A stretch of DNA of 64,000 nt from Symbiodinium natans (GCA_905221605.1 CAJNDS010002329.1:81501-145500); one strand, 5' to 3'. Shown: positions 23,500 through 37,176, numbered from the stretch's first letter. Notes: generated by a model not told the origin, from the letters alone. Numbers and translations are program-made.

Positions 23500-26410
23500 A
23501 GCCATTCGCGAGTGATGCGAGTGCTTCTGATTCTCCTAACTGCTCGTGCTGCTCCTGAGTGGTAGCCCATTGCTGCACATAGTGTAGACCCATCATCCAT
23601 GTATCCGATCGACATGCTGGCCAAGTTGAGGGTTGGTTCTAAGCTTTGTCACCAGGCACTGATTTGTTTGCTCAAAACTCTCAAAACTACGGCAGGGATG
23701 ATCCAACACGCTCAGCACATTGCACATTGTTGTGCTAATCCTGCTAATCCTGCTGCAGGACAACTACATCGTAAGTGCCAAGCCAACAACGGTCGTGGTT
23801 CTGGACCTTAGCTGCTTAGCTGCTTGGCTTTAATTCAATCCACCGCAGCTGCCAAGGAAGGCAATGTTGGACTGGCTTGCACTTCTTCATCGACTTGCCT
23901 CTGATGACGTGCTGAGGATGGTACCGTTGGTACCCTGTGCAGCACCCGGGGCATGCATCCGGCTGAGAAACAGCCATCGACATCTGCACAAAATCAGGCA
24001 GAGGTCAAATTCACAAGTCGAAACTCTGAAGTCTGGCTTATGTATGTCAGCTTGCATGGCTGCCAATGCTCCGTGGCAAGCATGCATCGTCATGGCCATC
24101 TTCAGCGTCGCCCTCTACAATATTGAGCTGCTCAGTGACTAGATCAACGAGTGCATCGACGTTGCAACATGTTGCACATGCGTGCCTAACTGTCTAACCA
24201 TACATCGAGAAAATATGTTCCACTGCAGCACTTTCTGATTTGTGCGCAGCCTCTACGCACGCTCGCGTGTGAAACGAAGGTCACCTCCAGAAGCCGGGCA
24301 CTAAGAGTTTTATGGAGCTGCACAAAGATTCTAGCATCTTCTAGAGTGTGTATTGTACTACGTCAAGCACACCTAATCTTCAACGTTCAAGGCATGCGAG
24401 TATACATAAATGCCTTATAGGCCATGCTGGAATGCCTGCATGGTTAATCTCGCAAGATATCGAATCGCAGGCTCTCAGAGAAACCAAGCACCCAGGCTCC
24501 GGAGTCGTTGCCTCACTCTCTGGAAAGACCTGGATGTCTTGCGCAAGGAGCTGGGACAGCAAAGCTGAGGATGAACGAATCCCTGATGCCGCGAGAAGAC
24601 ACGCTGAGTTGGCGACTTAGAGCCACTTTCTTCCTCCTGTCTCCCAGTGTCAGAGCATGCAGGCTCCGACAGAATCTACAGTAGGACCGACTGTACAGGG
24701 GAGCAGGGCAAAGAACAGTCGAAGGATCGAAAGGTCTGTTGAAAATCTCAGAGGTTGACGACTCGAGTCAGGAGTCGAGAAAGATTGCGTCGGAAAACCG
24801 GAATGGGACGAGTCAGACAAAACTACGGAGAAAAAAAACAGGAAATGTTGGTGTCATGGGGGCCAGGATTTAGGAATTTCAGGTTGATGGCTTCCAATGC
24901 AATAAATTACGTTCGGCTTCCTGTCTACAAAGAATTATCAACATGGAACGGAAGGGTATTTAGGTTGTTAACAAATCTTCTCCTCACCCGGTCTACTCTT
25001 CGCCCATCACCCGTATCCCACCCCAGAGTATCCCCACAGAATCCCTGGAGTGTCCAACCCCAGAGTCTGCCCCGCACATTCCTCACCTGCAGGGTGGGGA
25101 TGTTGTCTCGAAAAAATGAATTGTGTCTATTCTTTCGATGTTCAAGGCCATGCTGCTTGACTGATTTAACTGTAACTGCACGTCTGGCACCAGCTCGAGA
25201 AGGTGAGATGACGACATTCCATAACGAGGCTAGAACAAAACCTGCAAAGGTACAGCTGCTGAGACACTCGCTTTCCGGCGCTGCATTCTTGTGCCAATTC
25301 GACGATCTTCTGTGTGCACTCCTGCAGAACCTCAGGCTACTGGTTTTGCCATCAATGCTTGGTAATGCACGCGAGGCAAGTGACTCGCATGGACCAAATT
25401 CTGAGCAAGACCGTACAGTAGCAATAAATCGACAACAAACAACTTGAAGTGATCATTGGCAGAATGTACGACGGAAGCATACAGATTCGCACGATACGAC
25501 AGACTCAGTATGGGCTTCGTGCTTCTCGTCGAGTATCCTCCTTGATGATCGCCTTGCACTGGCTGACCTGCAACCAGCTTAGACAGCGTGCTTCCTTGGT
25601 GCCATGTGGATAGATGCTAGATTGTTTGCCATGACTCGCCCAACCTGTGCGTTAAATATTGGAAAAAAACGCATGAATAGTTAGCGCATTCTGCGCCGCA
25701 CAAACGGCTGAATTTTCATGGGGAGGCCTCCTTCTTCAACTTCAAGTATGGATGGACCTGTGCCGATCAGCATGATGCTCTGCGCAAGATCGCTGTATGA
25801 GTAAGTGTCGCACTCCTTTGAAGTCATCATCGGCCTCATCCAGGTACCTCAAGTGGCCACTGACAACATGAGGAAAGCAGCAACTCCCTCTCGCCAGGAA
25901 GCGAGGCAATGAAATCGGTTGCATCATGGCATTTGTAGAATGAAGGAAGTGTCGTGCCAAACGCAGTGAAATCACAAGACACACGATGCTGGCCAACCTT
26001 CACAAGTTTACCCCCGGAAAAAACGCCCCTGGAAACAATAACCAGCACTGTGTATCACACGACTGTGTCGCATGTGGCCTTGTGCTGCCACGGTACAGCC
26101 ACAGGCTTTGTTGACACTTTGGGTGGCAGGTTTCGGCAATTTTAGTGGCAACCAGCTCTTGGGCTTGCGTTGTCGGAATTATTGCCAGGGCTCAGCCTCT
26201 GTTGGAGTCTCAGGTTTGGTGCCGGTTTTGTAAGTTCACTCGTTCTTCAGGGCAGATCGGGGTTAGTTTTGCCATTAGGCCATTAGGAAACAGACAGCTT
26301 GCAAATGTACCTCTGAGCTAGACGCCGGCGCCAAGCCGATATTTTGGTGCCGGGTCTGGGCAGCGAACGTCTCCCAGCACTTGTGCTCCATGTCCAACCA
26401 AACTTGCTTC
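23500..26410. other. No firm gene
   Basis: The longest open frame is 24755-25447 on the plus strand (230 codons). It has no motif, no introns and the opposite orientation to all supported exons, so I do not call it. A minus-strand piece near 25860-25800 (LRYLDEADDDFKGVRHL) may be coding but lacks clear borders. Confidence 0.3.
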
Positions 26411-26420
26411 AGCTTCGGGC

Positions 26421-26549
26421 CTGGCAGAAGCATGTCACTGAACGTGGTACATAGCCAATGCGGCCAACGCGCAGTGCTGCAAGATCATGCAAGATCTGCA
26501 TCCCAGAAAACATGGCGCTGTCGCCTTCGAACGCCGTGTCCACGCGGCT
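26421..26549 (-). CDS. Exon of unrecognised protein
   Basis: 43 codons in phase 0 lie between a TTGGCAG acceptor and a GC donor (CAG|GCCCG). The reading is DTAFEGDSAMFSGMQILHDL, then AALRVGRIGYVPRSV. No family is recognised. The open region just upstream (26790-26600) may hold the preceding exon. Confidence 0.42.
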
Positions 26550-27738
26550 CTGCCAAGGAAACGACGAGGCACACATGTTCATGCTGTCCGACATTGTCCT
26601 AAGACCTAAGATGTCCTAAGCACCTCATTCTCGACTTCAAAAGCATCGCAGCAAGCAGAACTCTCGTCGACTCTCTCTTCTCCAAATGCATGTGCTGAAT
26701 CCTCTTAATACTTTCCAAAAGGCATCCCGGAGCCTCGTACGCGGGCTTCATTTGGCTCAAGAAGGTGCAAAACATCCATGACGCCATGGCCTCGCATGGT
26801 CTCTTCGCATGGTCTCTTCGCATGGTCTGAGCAGCGTCTTGCATCCCTCAAATCCTCCCGCTTATCTCACTCAGAGTAGCCATCTCTGCCTCGAGGATCA
26901 AGGTGTTGACACGTGCTATCTATCGATTGCCTCTCCCATCCCACGAAGCGCTTTCAAAACATGGGGGTCTTTCCATCGAAAGTCGGAAACCAGGACAAAA
27001 GTCCGAATTCTCCCGGCAATGCTCCTCCATCCCCTTGCCCGACGCCCGGCCCCCAACCAGTCAGCGCAATTTTCACAAAATAGAAACCACACTCTCTTCG
27101 ACCAGTCCAGGCTCTGCAACGTTCTGCAACTGCCATCTTGAAGAAAAAACTGTCTCGTTAATATTGCCCAGGACTGAAAGATCTGCCACTACGCTGTTGA
27201 GGCCACGGCTGGAGTGTGTCTCTGGCTCCAGGGAGCTGCTTCGTCGCTCTTTGTTTCCAACAAGCTTACCGTCATGAATGGATGTATATGCAGGACTGTA
27301 CAGGCCAGGTCACCGAGTCAGGTGAATACTGTGAAGAGTTTAAGCGAAAAATGCATCATATGGAGTGCTACTGCTGCGGAGTCTGGGTGTCCGCCTGTAG
27401 TTGCACATGTCGAATCCCCATCCCCGTCGGAGAACTGAGCACCGAATTCGCGCGATGCAGGCGTCAGTCCAGCCAGACATCTTTCAAACAGGTGTCAGGA
27501 TTTTTTTCATGCAGTTGCGGTTGCTCCAGGTCCCTGCATGCGTTGGACCCTCCACAGAGAATAACCTCAGCCAACGCTCGGGATGTCATGGTAGTTGTGG
27601 AAGATGCGCCTGAAAGCATGAAACATCTGCTGTTTCTCAGCTCTCACCGGCAGAGATGTAGAATCTGTAGAACTGCCGCGCTAAGACATGCCAGCCACAC
27701 TCTCCCAATCTGCCGCCTGTGACTTCCTTCAGTTTTGC

Positions 27739-28272
27739 CTGCACAGGCGCACATAATGGAATCCAGCATTGTTGAGGCACTGGAGCCGATACCATAGTCT
27801 CGTCGTGGCATATTTCTGCCAGCCTCAAACTGTTTGTACGCCTCACTCGCGGCAAGGATATCCTTCACAAGGCTACACGCTGTGAGCACACATCCATGGA
27901 CGCTGAGCAGCTAAGCAGGAAAGGCATGCCATGTTAAACGCATTTAAACGCTGACGTGCAAAGGGCAGCATCAAGCGCGCAGCACATGTTGCCATGTTAT
28001 ACCCTTTGGTCGATCATATCTTTGTGGTCAAGTGGCACAACCAGGTATGGAAGCACTACGAAAAAGCAAGCTCCATGTGGGATTGTCTCTCCTCTCCAGC
28101 GTATGGGTCACTGCCCAGCTTCTCGCTATCAGGCCTGCCCAAAAGGATCTACAAATGATTGCCTTTTGACACAGACTTGGGCGACATTTCTGGGCCAACA
28201 TACCGTCAAATGGATTCTCGGCCGCCTCAACCACATGCGTGTTAGCTTCCCACCCTTCTCCTCGTAGAGGAC
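27739..28272 (-). CDS. Two exons of an unrecognised protein
   Basis: Exon 28272-28204 (CAAG acceptor, G|GTATGT donor) and exon 27879-27739 (CTCACAG acceptor, G|GC donor) both enter and leave in phase 1 and join in frame. The first ends NTHVVEAAENPFD. The second reads CSLVKDILAASEAYKQFEAG, then STMLDSIMCACA. The first exon is also open in another frame. Function unknown. Confidence 0.45.
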
Positions 28273-28445
28273 CTTGCACGGAGGTTGCAAGAACAATTTC
28301 GGCAGCATGCATTTCAGCAAGCTGCATGTTGACGTGACTATGACTGCTTTGCGGCTGCGGTTCCTAACTCTGATCCGTTGAGTCTCAAGGTTCTCTTGTA
28401 GCGAGTCGCACTGAGGTCTCTGCAATCAGGTATTCGGTTCGCGGC

Positions 28446-28979
28446 TCACGCACGCCCAGCTTCCCATCCTGAGGATAGAAGGCTTGGATACATCAGATCA
28501 GATCGACAACATGTGCAGTGCAGCAACAACTCATGTCGGAGTTTGACTTGAGACGGATGCATATTTTCTGCAACGGGGGCTTTCTTGACCAGTACTGCAA
28601 GAAGCCGCAGAACGATGCAGAACATGCTTGCATCATGAATCATGAAGCACGAAAGGAGGCATCTTGCAGTTGCTCTGCAAAAACTGCTGATCCGGTGAAG
28701 ATCGGCCGAGATGGAGGACAGGCTTGGACAAGCCTGGACAAGGTGCCACAACGTGGCACATGCGACTGAGTCGCAGACTGGAGGTGTGCCAGGCATGGCA
28801 GTCACCAAGCTCTCGTGCATCTCATAGTCAATGCAATATGTTGGACCTGGGCACGGCCAGGAACTGCGGCGTTTTTTGCATATATGGCCACATGCAAATG
28901 AGTCAAATGAATTGCCCCGCAAAAATTTGCGGGGAGTCTCGGAGTCTGGGCCTGCGGAATCAAAGTAGAACCGCTTCAA
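28446..28979 (-). CDS. Open frame, possible exon(s)
   Basis: A stop-free run of 178 codons contains a leucine-rich helical piece (MFCIVLRLLAVLVKKAPVAE, then QVKLRHELLLHC) that looks coding. The first half is cysteine- and serine-rich and less convincing. No borders were fixed. Confidence 0.28.
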   Translation of the reverse strand: MKRFYFDSAGPDSETPRKFLRGNSFDSFACGHICKKRRSSWPCPGPTYCIDYEMHESLVTAMPGTPPVCDSVACATLWHLVQACPSLSSISADLHRISSFCRATARCLLSCFMIHDASMFCIVLRLLAVLVKKAPVAENMHPSQVKLRHELLLHCTCCRSDLMYPSLLSSGWEAGRA

Positions 28980-29456
28980 GCATGACCTTAAAAGGCTGGG
29001 AGAAGAAGGGCCTCTCTCTCTTTCTTATAAGAAACGAGAGGTACGTCCTTCCACTGCACGCTGCGTTGCTTTTTGCGTGCGTCTGTGCACGCCAGCTTTA
29101 GGCTCGTGCCCTTGAAGCTTGGCACCAGACCTCAAGTTCAGCGGGCCACAGGCACTCTCCAGTCTGACTTTCGATCACCGACGAGAGTTGCCACGTTTGC
29201 GAGAAACAAAGCTAGGGGCTCCCGAAAGACGCACGTGTACCGCTTGATGAAGAGGTTACGATCCTGTCGGAAGGCATCGCCTTTTTCAGGCTGCTTGCAC
29301 ATCCGCGTATCACATATGGCCTAGGCTGCAACATAAACGTTACCAACAACAAATACACTTTTGTAGTAACACGACTAGAGATGCAAAGTATCAAGCTCTT
29401 GGGTAAGAGTACTACACTAACACAAACGCTGCATCAGCTTTAACCCGAAAAGAACA

Positions 29457-30203
29457 AGAACAGGAACAATTTCAAGCACAAGCACAAGCACAAGAGCACA
29501 AGCACAAGCACAGGAACAAGAACAAGAACAAGAGCAGCAGCTACAATAATAAATCAATACAGCATGAACAACGATCTTGCATTCCAACGCTTAGATAGAC
29601 TGAACTACTTAAGTATGGCAGCCAGAAGAAATTGCAACAACAAACAAAACAAAGCTTAAGGGTAGTTTTTCAGGCTCAGCTTCGCAGTAAGAGTCAAGGG
29701 TTTAGGGCTTGGGTTCACGGTCACACAAGCTCTTCTGGTGTTCAAGGTTTGGGCTTAGTTGTCGCGGGCAAAGGCAGCAGGATTTCAGTTTCGGGATAGA
29801 AGTTCAGCAATGGCTGCAGTCAATTGCGCTACGGATGGTTCGAATAGCAAGATTGGTAATTGCAAGAACAACCGTAAGAGTGATGATGGCAGCAATGATG
29901 ACTCAGCGATGATAAGGATGCTGCTGCTGCTCCTGCTGATGATGGTGATGATGATGATGATGACGATGATGGTTATGAGGATGATGATGATGGTTATGAT
30001 GATGTCATGATGATAATGATGATGACGACGATGATGCCGATGGTGGTGACTTGTTCATTCGTTCGTTCGTCCCTGGCTTCAGTTCTTCACTCGTTTCTTG
30101 TTCTTTTTCCTTGCTTCCTCGCTTCCTGGCTTCCTGGCTTCCTGGCTTCCTTGCTTCCTTGCTTCCGTGCTCCGTGCTTCCTTGCTTCCTTGCTTCCTTG
30201 CCT
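29457..30203. repeat. Cluster of simple repeats
   Basis: Three arrays: ACAAGC/ACAAGA hexamers at 29457-29540; GAT/GATGAC trinucleotides at 29895-30050; and CTTGCTTC/CTGGCTTC octamers at 30106-30203. The octamers resemble the array at 19.8-20.1 kb. No gene is supported between 29.0 and 30.5 kb. Confidence 0.85.
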
Positions 30204-30539
30204 CGTAATTTGCTCTCTTCCTCGAAATGCGGGGCCCCCAAACCCTGCAATACCTGTCATGCGCAGTATGAAGCCCACAAGCCCCCGCCAACCCCCAAAG
30301 CATTCTTCTTGTTGATCACCGATGTTTGTGGATCCTTCTGAATTTCATTGATCCCATTTGCTTCACACTGCACGGTCCTTGATGATGGTCTGCCCTGACT
30401 TGAGGTCAAGGATCTGAACCTAGCATCAGGTTGCAGACAAGCATGGGGGAGCATTGTTGCTCAGGACACTCACACGCCACTGCCAGTGTGCTCCACAAGA
30501 ACTGCAGGAGGTACAAGAACGAAGTTGCAAGCAGGAAGA

Positions 30540-30605
30540 ATGTAAGTCAGGTTAATCATGACCTTGTCGTCAAACTGGACCATAAACCGCATCAGCTTCT
30601 TCTCC
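30540..30605 (-). CDS. Short exon candidate
   Basis: After a TCTGCAG acceptor (phase 2) the minus strand reads EKKLMRFMVQFDDKVMINLT. The region just upstream (30720-30610) is also open, with FHDVSLAVVHDGNLDPLH. Both look coding, but how they join is unclear. Confidence 0.35.
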
Positions 30606-30809
30606 CTGCAGATATTGTTCGAGGTTCATAGAACCAGAACCCAGAACTGAAGTACGATGTGTGAAGAGGGTCGAGGTTGCCATCATGCACCACAGCCAAT
30701 GACACATCATGAAACCGAGCACCATGAAATGGCGAACTTGCTCAAACAGACTTGATGGGAACGTACAGGCTTTACGATTTTCCGAGTCTGGTCTGCAGAT
30801 CCTCACAAG

Positions 30810-31768
30810 CGCTCAGTACTCTTTGAGCACTCGTAGTACATCGTTCCAAGCACTTGCTCGCACGTCCTGTTCAACGGCTCGGTGCTTTGCAGTCTGCGAC
30901 TGCTCCATCACCAAAAGAGAAATGCAAGCAAGGGCTGTTCTGGAGTCCGGGGTTGAGGGTTGAGGGCTTGGAGTTGAGGCTCGGGTCTTCAGGGCCCTAA
31001 GGGCTTGCTGGGCCTAAATAGAGTGGTGTGGTGGAGCAGGTAGTCGCTGCTTCTGGGCGTGAACGTTAGCCTCAGACGCTGCCGATCGAAGGCCCTGTAC
31101 ACCTCGCATCAAGAATCTAGTGATAGCTGTCTTTGCTATTTCAAGGCAATAAACTGGAGCTACCTGTCGGACTACAGTCGGACTACCGTCGGACTACATC
31201 TTAGACCCAGGTGATTCAGAGTTTAGGGTTTGAGGTACAGCCCCTTGCGCCCGACCCCCAGCTTTTGGGCTGCTTTGCAGGAGGTTGGATCACACAGCTT
31301 GCCTCTACCAACAAGCTGCGGCTCCAAAAAATTGGACCCACAAGACTCAACCGAATTCAAATGCGCACGAAACCTGAAGCCCTTCACTCTTCGAGACAAA
31401 ACGAATATTTTCCTTGCAAACGGTTGCATGAAACATGAACCCGAAAGCCTTTATGGACATGGGGGCTGATCTAAAATCTAAATTAAGGGCCCTTTACGGG
31501 TCTCTGTGGCGATTCCCTGTCGGGGTCAGCTTACCAACAAAGCGCTCACAATTTAGATCAACCCCATCCACACCCGCCAGAAACATCGCCCTGAATGGTC
31601 TGACCCTCTTGGCAAATTTTGCGTCCAGGGTTCAGGTGAAGGCTGAAGGCGGCTAAAGGGTAGTTAAAGGATCATGGGCGGTTAGGTTGCAATTTTTAAC
31701 TGTTTCGGAGTCCAGTTTGCCTGGTCATACAGATGCAAACTGACAGCCTCAACCCCAAAACAAACAAA

Positions 31769-31832
<64 letters not shown>

Positions 31833-33830
31833 CGCACACACGCACACACGCACACACACACACACACACAAAACAAAAAAAAACACAAAACAATGAACAC
31901 CACAAAACACTGCATGAGCCCTAACCCCAAGACCCTTTAAGCTGGCCTTCGCCATGGTGCCGCATGGCGCTGCGTTGCGTTCCAGACAACATTCGCTTTC
32001 GCCACAAAAGCCAGGAGGTGCAATGCTATGTGCTACTGTCTTTGCTGCTGCAACAACGCTGGTTCTGAGAGTCATGCCCGTCAAAGCCGTGCAATGCATT
32101 GAAGATCGTTGAAGTGCACAGATGTCAGAGACACTCCGCAACAGCACATGCTCTGCACCAAATTGCACATGGCTTCAGTGATCCCTTCCGAGATGGACTG
32201 CGCAAATCGATGCAAGACGTTGATGTATGCTGACGACCATGGATGCGTGCAGTCTGCGAGGCACGGACACCATTGGCAGCCGCTTCTCCGGAGGAATGTT
32301 GTTGGGGATTGGCTGGCGGACAACTTTTCCTACTCATGACCTTCGTCTCATTGTGCTAAGAAAGGCGACCCAAGCATATTGACACGGCCGCCTCGTTGTA
32401 GGCCTCCATCTGCGCGTTGACAAGAAGCACAGCATTGGTGTCTGATGTCACCACGGGCTCCTGCAGTCAGAAGATCACAACTTGCTACACACCGGCTTAC
32501 ATCCGTTTCATGACTATATTGACTAGATAGCTAGATAGCTGCGGCACGCCAATTCCACAAGTCAAGAGAATTACCGATAGCAACTTCTCTGTGCAAAGCT
32601 CCGACCTCCCTTGCTTCGCGCCGCTCTTCCTGCCAACTACTGAAAATTCAATGTCCATGCCGGCAAATAACAAACAAGGATTCTGCAGTCAAGCGTAGCT
32701 GGACAGCGACACTTCAACCGATAACAAGATTGGCACAAAATGTTTCTCTTTGGCACTGAAAGGCGACTTGCTGTCCACCCTTCTCACGGCCCTCCTTCTT
32801 GTCTGAGTTGGTGCGAGTGCCTTTTGTCATCAACGCACCACATCATACCACATCTCGCATACTGCAAAGAATTGCAAAGAGCTGCTTGCGGCCGGCATGC
32901 CAGAAGCCCCGTTTCCACCTACAGCAACGATTACAAGTTGCACACGTGACGGCTCCGACTTTCATTCAGGGACTCATCTTGAGGTGAGCAGTACTCAAGC
33001 TGAACACCTGTTTCGTATGATTTCGTGGTCTTCTCCTGAGGATAAGGTTGTTGCATCACAGGTGTTTGCCTTGACGCAAAGCTTCAACAAGCTTCTTCCG
33101 CAACTCCCGGTTCTCCGCCTCACAGTCTAAGGCCCGCCAGGCCCGAGGAAGAGTAAGTTCTGAATGAAATACGTTTGAACAATAACTTCTTTCTCCACTC
33201 TCGTACCTTCAGCGTAGTATTTTCCACCTGCGATTTCAAACACAGCAGCAGCAGCAGCAGCTGTCTTTCAACGGCTCTCAGCAGACACACAGGGCCCGCC
33301 TCCAATAGTTTCAGCCTTGACTCCGGAGATAAGTCTTCGTCCTGCCGGATGCTTTCCGCATTCGTATTTACACTTCATGCAGGCTCGGACTAAACGTCAA
33401 CCACAGGCTGCGAGCTGCCTCGTCATCATTCCTAGACGAAGTCAAACTGCTGACTGCTGCATATCATCCGCTTGTGATGCGCGAAGCTCAAAGGATTCAA
33501 AGGATTCAATGGGCCAGAGGGTCAGGCCGCCGTCGGCTTCGACTCCGGGATTTGCGCCGATCCTTGCCCATGGCGTGTCACGATCGTACTTGTCTGCGGG
33601 CCTTCGAATGTTCGCTGATTTGCTATGCATGCTGCAATCGATGTGCCCGTCTTGTCCAATCTGCATTTTTGTATTCTCATCAAAGCAACAAGAATTGAGA
33701 TGAGTTGAGCAAGTTTAGCATTTTTGGACGAGGGATCTTGGACTATTCTGCAATAGTAACCTCCTGTGATCTGAACAAGCCGACCTTCGTAGCAACAAAC
33801 TGCGAATGAGAATGCGCTTCTCAGAGGTGT
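30810..33830. other. No firm gene; contains a CA repeat
   Basis: Apart from the CA array at 31758-31868 this is unique sequence. A minus-strand piece at 32220-32090 (INVLHRFAQSISEGITEAMC) may be an exon but has no good splice borders. Confidence 0.3.
31758..31868. repeat. CA dinucleotide microsatellite
   Basis: About 110 bases of CACACA contain four ACGCAC interruptions and lead into A-rich sequence on the right. Confidence 0.95.
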
Positions 33831-33839
33831 TCAACTGAC

Positions 33840-34261
33840 CTGCTCAAACTTGAAGTTGCACTCTGGCTGCACGCAAGCCCGGGCAAAATACAGACACCTC
33901 CGCACTTTAGACTCGGGTGTCACTGCCATGTGAGCATGGTCGCAAAGCGCAGCTATCCTACTCGCGCAGCGATTCACGAAAGGTAAACATATCATGCATG
34001 AAGAGTCGCTGAATATAGAGAGCCATGGCTTCACAAGTCTATAATGTGGTTCGCATTTCTGACAGTCTGACCGTGCACCTACATTGTTCACTGACCTTTT
34101 CCACCGGCGCGACCAGTCCATGCAGAAGTGACTGGAAATACACTTTCTTTGAACTCACGGCTCACAAACGATTCGCAGGCGGCATGGACTGATGGCGCAG
34201 CGGAAGCCAGCCCACACAGGCTGAATTGCATGCTGAATTTCATTGCAATAAACTTCAGCAC
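33840..34261 (-). CDS. Three closely spaced exons of an unrecognised protein
   Basis: Exon 34261-34166 (ATACAG acceptor, TTT|GTGAGC donor) reads VLKFIAMKFSMQFSLCGLAS. Exon 34131-34096 (TTCCAG, AAG|GTCAGT) reads SLLHGLVAPVEK. Exon 34058-33840 (CTGTCAG, CAG|GTCAGT) reads CEPHYRLVKPWLSIF, then NRCASRIAALCDHAHM, then VRRCLYFARACVQ. All three are in phase 0 at both ends and join without stops. The introns would be only 34 and 37 bases. The product is helical and solenoid-like, and no family is recognised. The alternative is a single longer exon in other frames. Confidence 0.48.
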
Positions 34262-34269
34262 CTGTATTC

Positions 34270-36640
34270 GGGCAGGACGAGCTTGAAGCTTGCTGCGAAT
34301 GTGGGCAAAGAAGCGTGCCTTCTTGGACAACTCCGAAGTGCGCTCCACGGGAATCGTCTTGCCTGGGACGTGCGCAAAGATTTTCTGATTAGCTCTGAGA
34401 TCCCCTGAGCCTCACGATAGCAGCCCATCCACAGCAGCTATGGAACTTCCAGCCTCCTCCTAAGAAGGCGGTACTTGCTGGACAGCTGGCGGTGAATGCG
34501 TGTGACGCCTAGGCAACAGCAGTTTCAAGCAATCGCAGTGCACAAGCAATGCTTTGCAAACTTGCAACATCTCGGGACTGCGCTGATTGCTTCCCCCTTG
34601 CTGCGGCTGTCTTCCCTGGCATCTTGTCTACATCTTGTCTTGTAGCATACAGTAGTTGCGTGACAATGTCTGAAGCAAGGTCAAGGTCTTTGAAGACCAA
34701 GACTGGGAAGCTGTGCATAGATCACTCTTTCGCAGCTTTGCAGACTTCACCAAAGTTTGTTGTCTCGTATTGTCCATTCTCTTGAATGGGAAAGATCTCA
34801 TCTTTGCCTTCATAATTACGGACAATAGGCTGGCATGTAGGGTTCCACTGTTAGACATCCCTGCCCCTGTTAACTCTGGGATACTATGGAAATAAAACGA
34901 GTCTCAGAATTGCTTTGGAAGTAAGTGAAATAAAGTCAGTGAGAATAAGTTAGAATAAAGTAAGAAATGCGATGCACTTCACCCTTTCCTCTCACTGTCG
35001 GATCACTTTCCCGTCACTCAATTCTCACTTCCTCTCTCATCTTATCTTCGCATTGAGAACTTTCCGGGTGGCTCAGTCTTAACAGCAACCGGATGTCCGA
35101 ATTTCACTGTTGATGGCGTATGGGCCTGTGTTCTTTGCCAAAGCATGATGGATGCACGAGCGATTGGGAGACATGGCAGAATACGTTGCAAACAGAGAAT
35201 GTGCCAACATAGCATCACCTAGCAATAATTTTACCTACGCAGCACCGCGTTTGTACCACAGGCCAGAAACTTGCAGTCAACGAACGGTTCCACACGCATC
35301 ACACATCGAAGTTGGTCTGTTCAAACCCTCTCCGTTCGATTCACCCCTGAAAAGCCCAAACCCAACACACGCAACGGAGGTGGGGGAATCCTAAGCAGGG
35401 GGCAAACCTTCCCTGGAACCTAATTTTACGATGACGATAAGCCCTCGGCAAGCCAAACCATGGATTCGACCCCAAGCGCAGCCACACATCACACGCGCGC
35501 ACACACACACACACTTTTACTTTTTGCCGCGCACATGCTCAAACGCATACCCCGAGAAAGGAGGCGACGGCCCAGAAGAGGAAAGAGGGAACTATTGAAC
35601 ATCTTGAACCCTGAAACTTTGCACCTAAGCCCAAACCATGACTGTAATCGAACACATCATGGGTGGGACCGGGGGGGGGTGGGGTGATTGCGACAGCCTT
35701 CTTGTCAGAAGAGCTTCCCCCACGGTGTCGACGGATGAAGACCTTTCAGCTTTTCTAGCAGGAACCCAAAAGTCGAGCTAAAGCACCTGGTCACAAGTGC
35801 CCATGGCTGTGCCCTACTCTACCCCTGCTTGGGCTGGATGATACGAGGGTGTTGGCGGATGCCCTTGGAGGTTGGGATGGTGTCAGCCACGACCAAGAAG
35901 AGCAACTATGTACTGTATTAGCATTTATGAGCAGAATTACTGTAGAATCTTCGTCTTCTAAAGCAGACCAAGCAAGACTTCCTCCGAGGCAGCAGCACCT
36001 CTTCGAACTTCTGCGTTGTCAAACCTTGTGGCCATCAGCCGCTATCAGAGCACCCAGATGCGTCTCGCCCTCGCCCCAGCACACAAGACTCAAAAGACTC
36101 CCCCTCAGAAGCAAACTCTCCAGCAGGGAGTTCGGCCAGCAACTCCTGACGGCAGGGAGCAACGGAATCTGTTTTGCACTCAGGTTGTGCTTGCATTGGC
36201 AGAAACGGAAAAAAGCACGCAACAGTCATAACAAGGTCAATGCGCTGTCATGGGCCAGGCAGCCGAGTTTAGTATCATTAGCATTGGACTTGGACCCAAC
36301 CTTGTGAAGGAGCTCAGGTCTAGACAGGCGAAGTGCCATGTCGGAAAGCAAAGCCAAATTCACCCCCTTCCAGTCTTGGCGGGATGATTTCAGGCTGCGT
36401 CTTTGTACAAGCATCACTGCCTCATTTGGGCAACGATTCGTCAATGATTCTAGCCTGGGCAGCCTGTGCTGGCTGGATGTATTCACCTGAGACCGCAGGC
36501 ATTGCAGTCAGATTGCCAACAAATAGATCTTAAGCATGTACCGCAAAATGAACCTGCCTGACCAGACACTTCTAACAGTAGATCCTAGGTAGCTGGGGTT
36601 CCATGCGGCAGAAACCAGCTGGCATGTCGTGCTTTGCAAG
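34270..36640. other. No firm gene
   Basis: A plus-strand frame at 35849-36307 and minus-strand frames at 36230-36020 are open but show no motif. There is a short CA run at 35497-35515 and a G-run at 35670. Confidence 0.3.
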
Positions 36641-36682
36641 TAAAGAACGTAAAGCCCAAACGGACGGTCGCATCCACCGCAC

Positions 36683-37176
36683 TCAACTTACTAAGGTGAC
36701 TGGCACGTGGAGGAAGCCTGAGGAAGCCAAGGAGTCACATCTCGGGGCCGAGAAGCCGAGCAGGCGAAGCTCCTCACGAGCCGCCGCCAGTTGCGTTGCT
36801 GCCTCCACGCCAAGCAGAGTGCTGGGCAGAATGCTGGGCAGAGTGCTGGGATGCTTGACGGAGTTCATGTTACTTATCTTCAGATGCCCCGCCTGGATCC
36901 ACTCTTCACTTCCAGGAGGGGCGGTTTCACTCAATGCCTCGAGCGCCGCCACCTGACATTGCTCTAGCCCACAGCAGAGTGCATGCAAATACGGTCTGGA
37001 CATGTCTGGACGGAGCGCAAAGGATGGAGAAGTAAAGATGGTATAAACATGGATGGCGGGTCAGGCGGCACAGCCTCTGCTTGCTTGTCAACAGCCAGCT
37101 GCAACAGCTGAGTTCCGGAGTCCAGGGAGGCCCAGGAAGATGCCCGCGACACCTCAAGGGCGGGATCAGTTTGCAT
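36683..37176 (-). CDS. Probable downstream exons of the coiled-coil gene
   Basis: Two overlapping minus-strand pieces look coding: 37160-37060 (LEVSRASSWASLDSGTQLLQ) and 37000-36740 (LHALCCGLEQCQVAALEALS, later GVEAATQLAAAREELRLLG). Alanine/leucine-rich heptads would continue the coiled coil upstream. Borders between the two frames are unresolved. Confidence 0.35.

Noticed and set aside
24755-25447. 230-codon plus-strand open frame
   Set aside because: No motif, low-complexity Arg/Pro/Leu make-up, opposite orientation to every supported exon and no splice evidence; length alone is not enough.
26738-26760. Relic spliced-leader-like word (CATTTGGCTCAAG)
   Set aside because: One base short of the dinoflagellate leader end and on the plus strand, opposite to local genes; likely chance.
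29457-30203. CRISPR-like spaced repeats
   Set aside because: Units are contiguous microsatellites without spacers, and the genome is eukaryotic.
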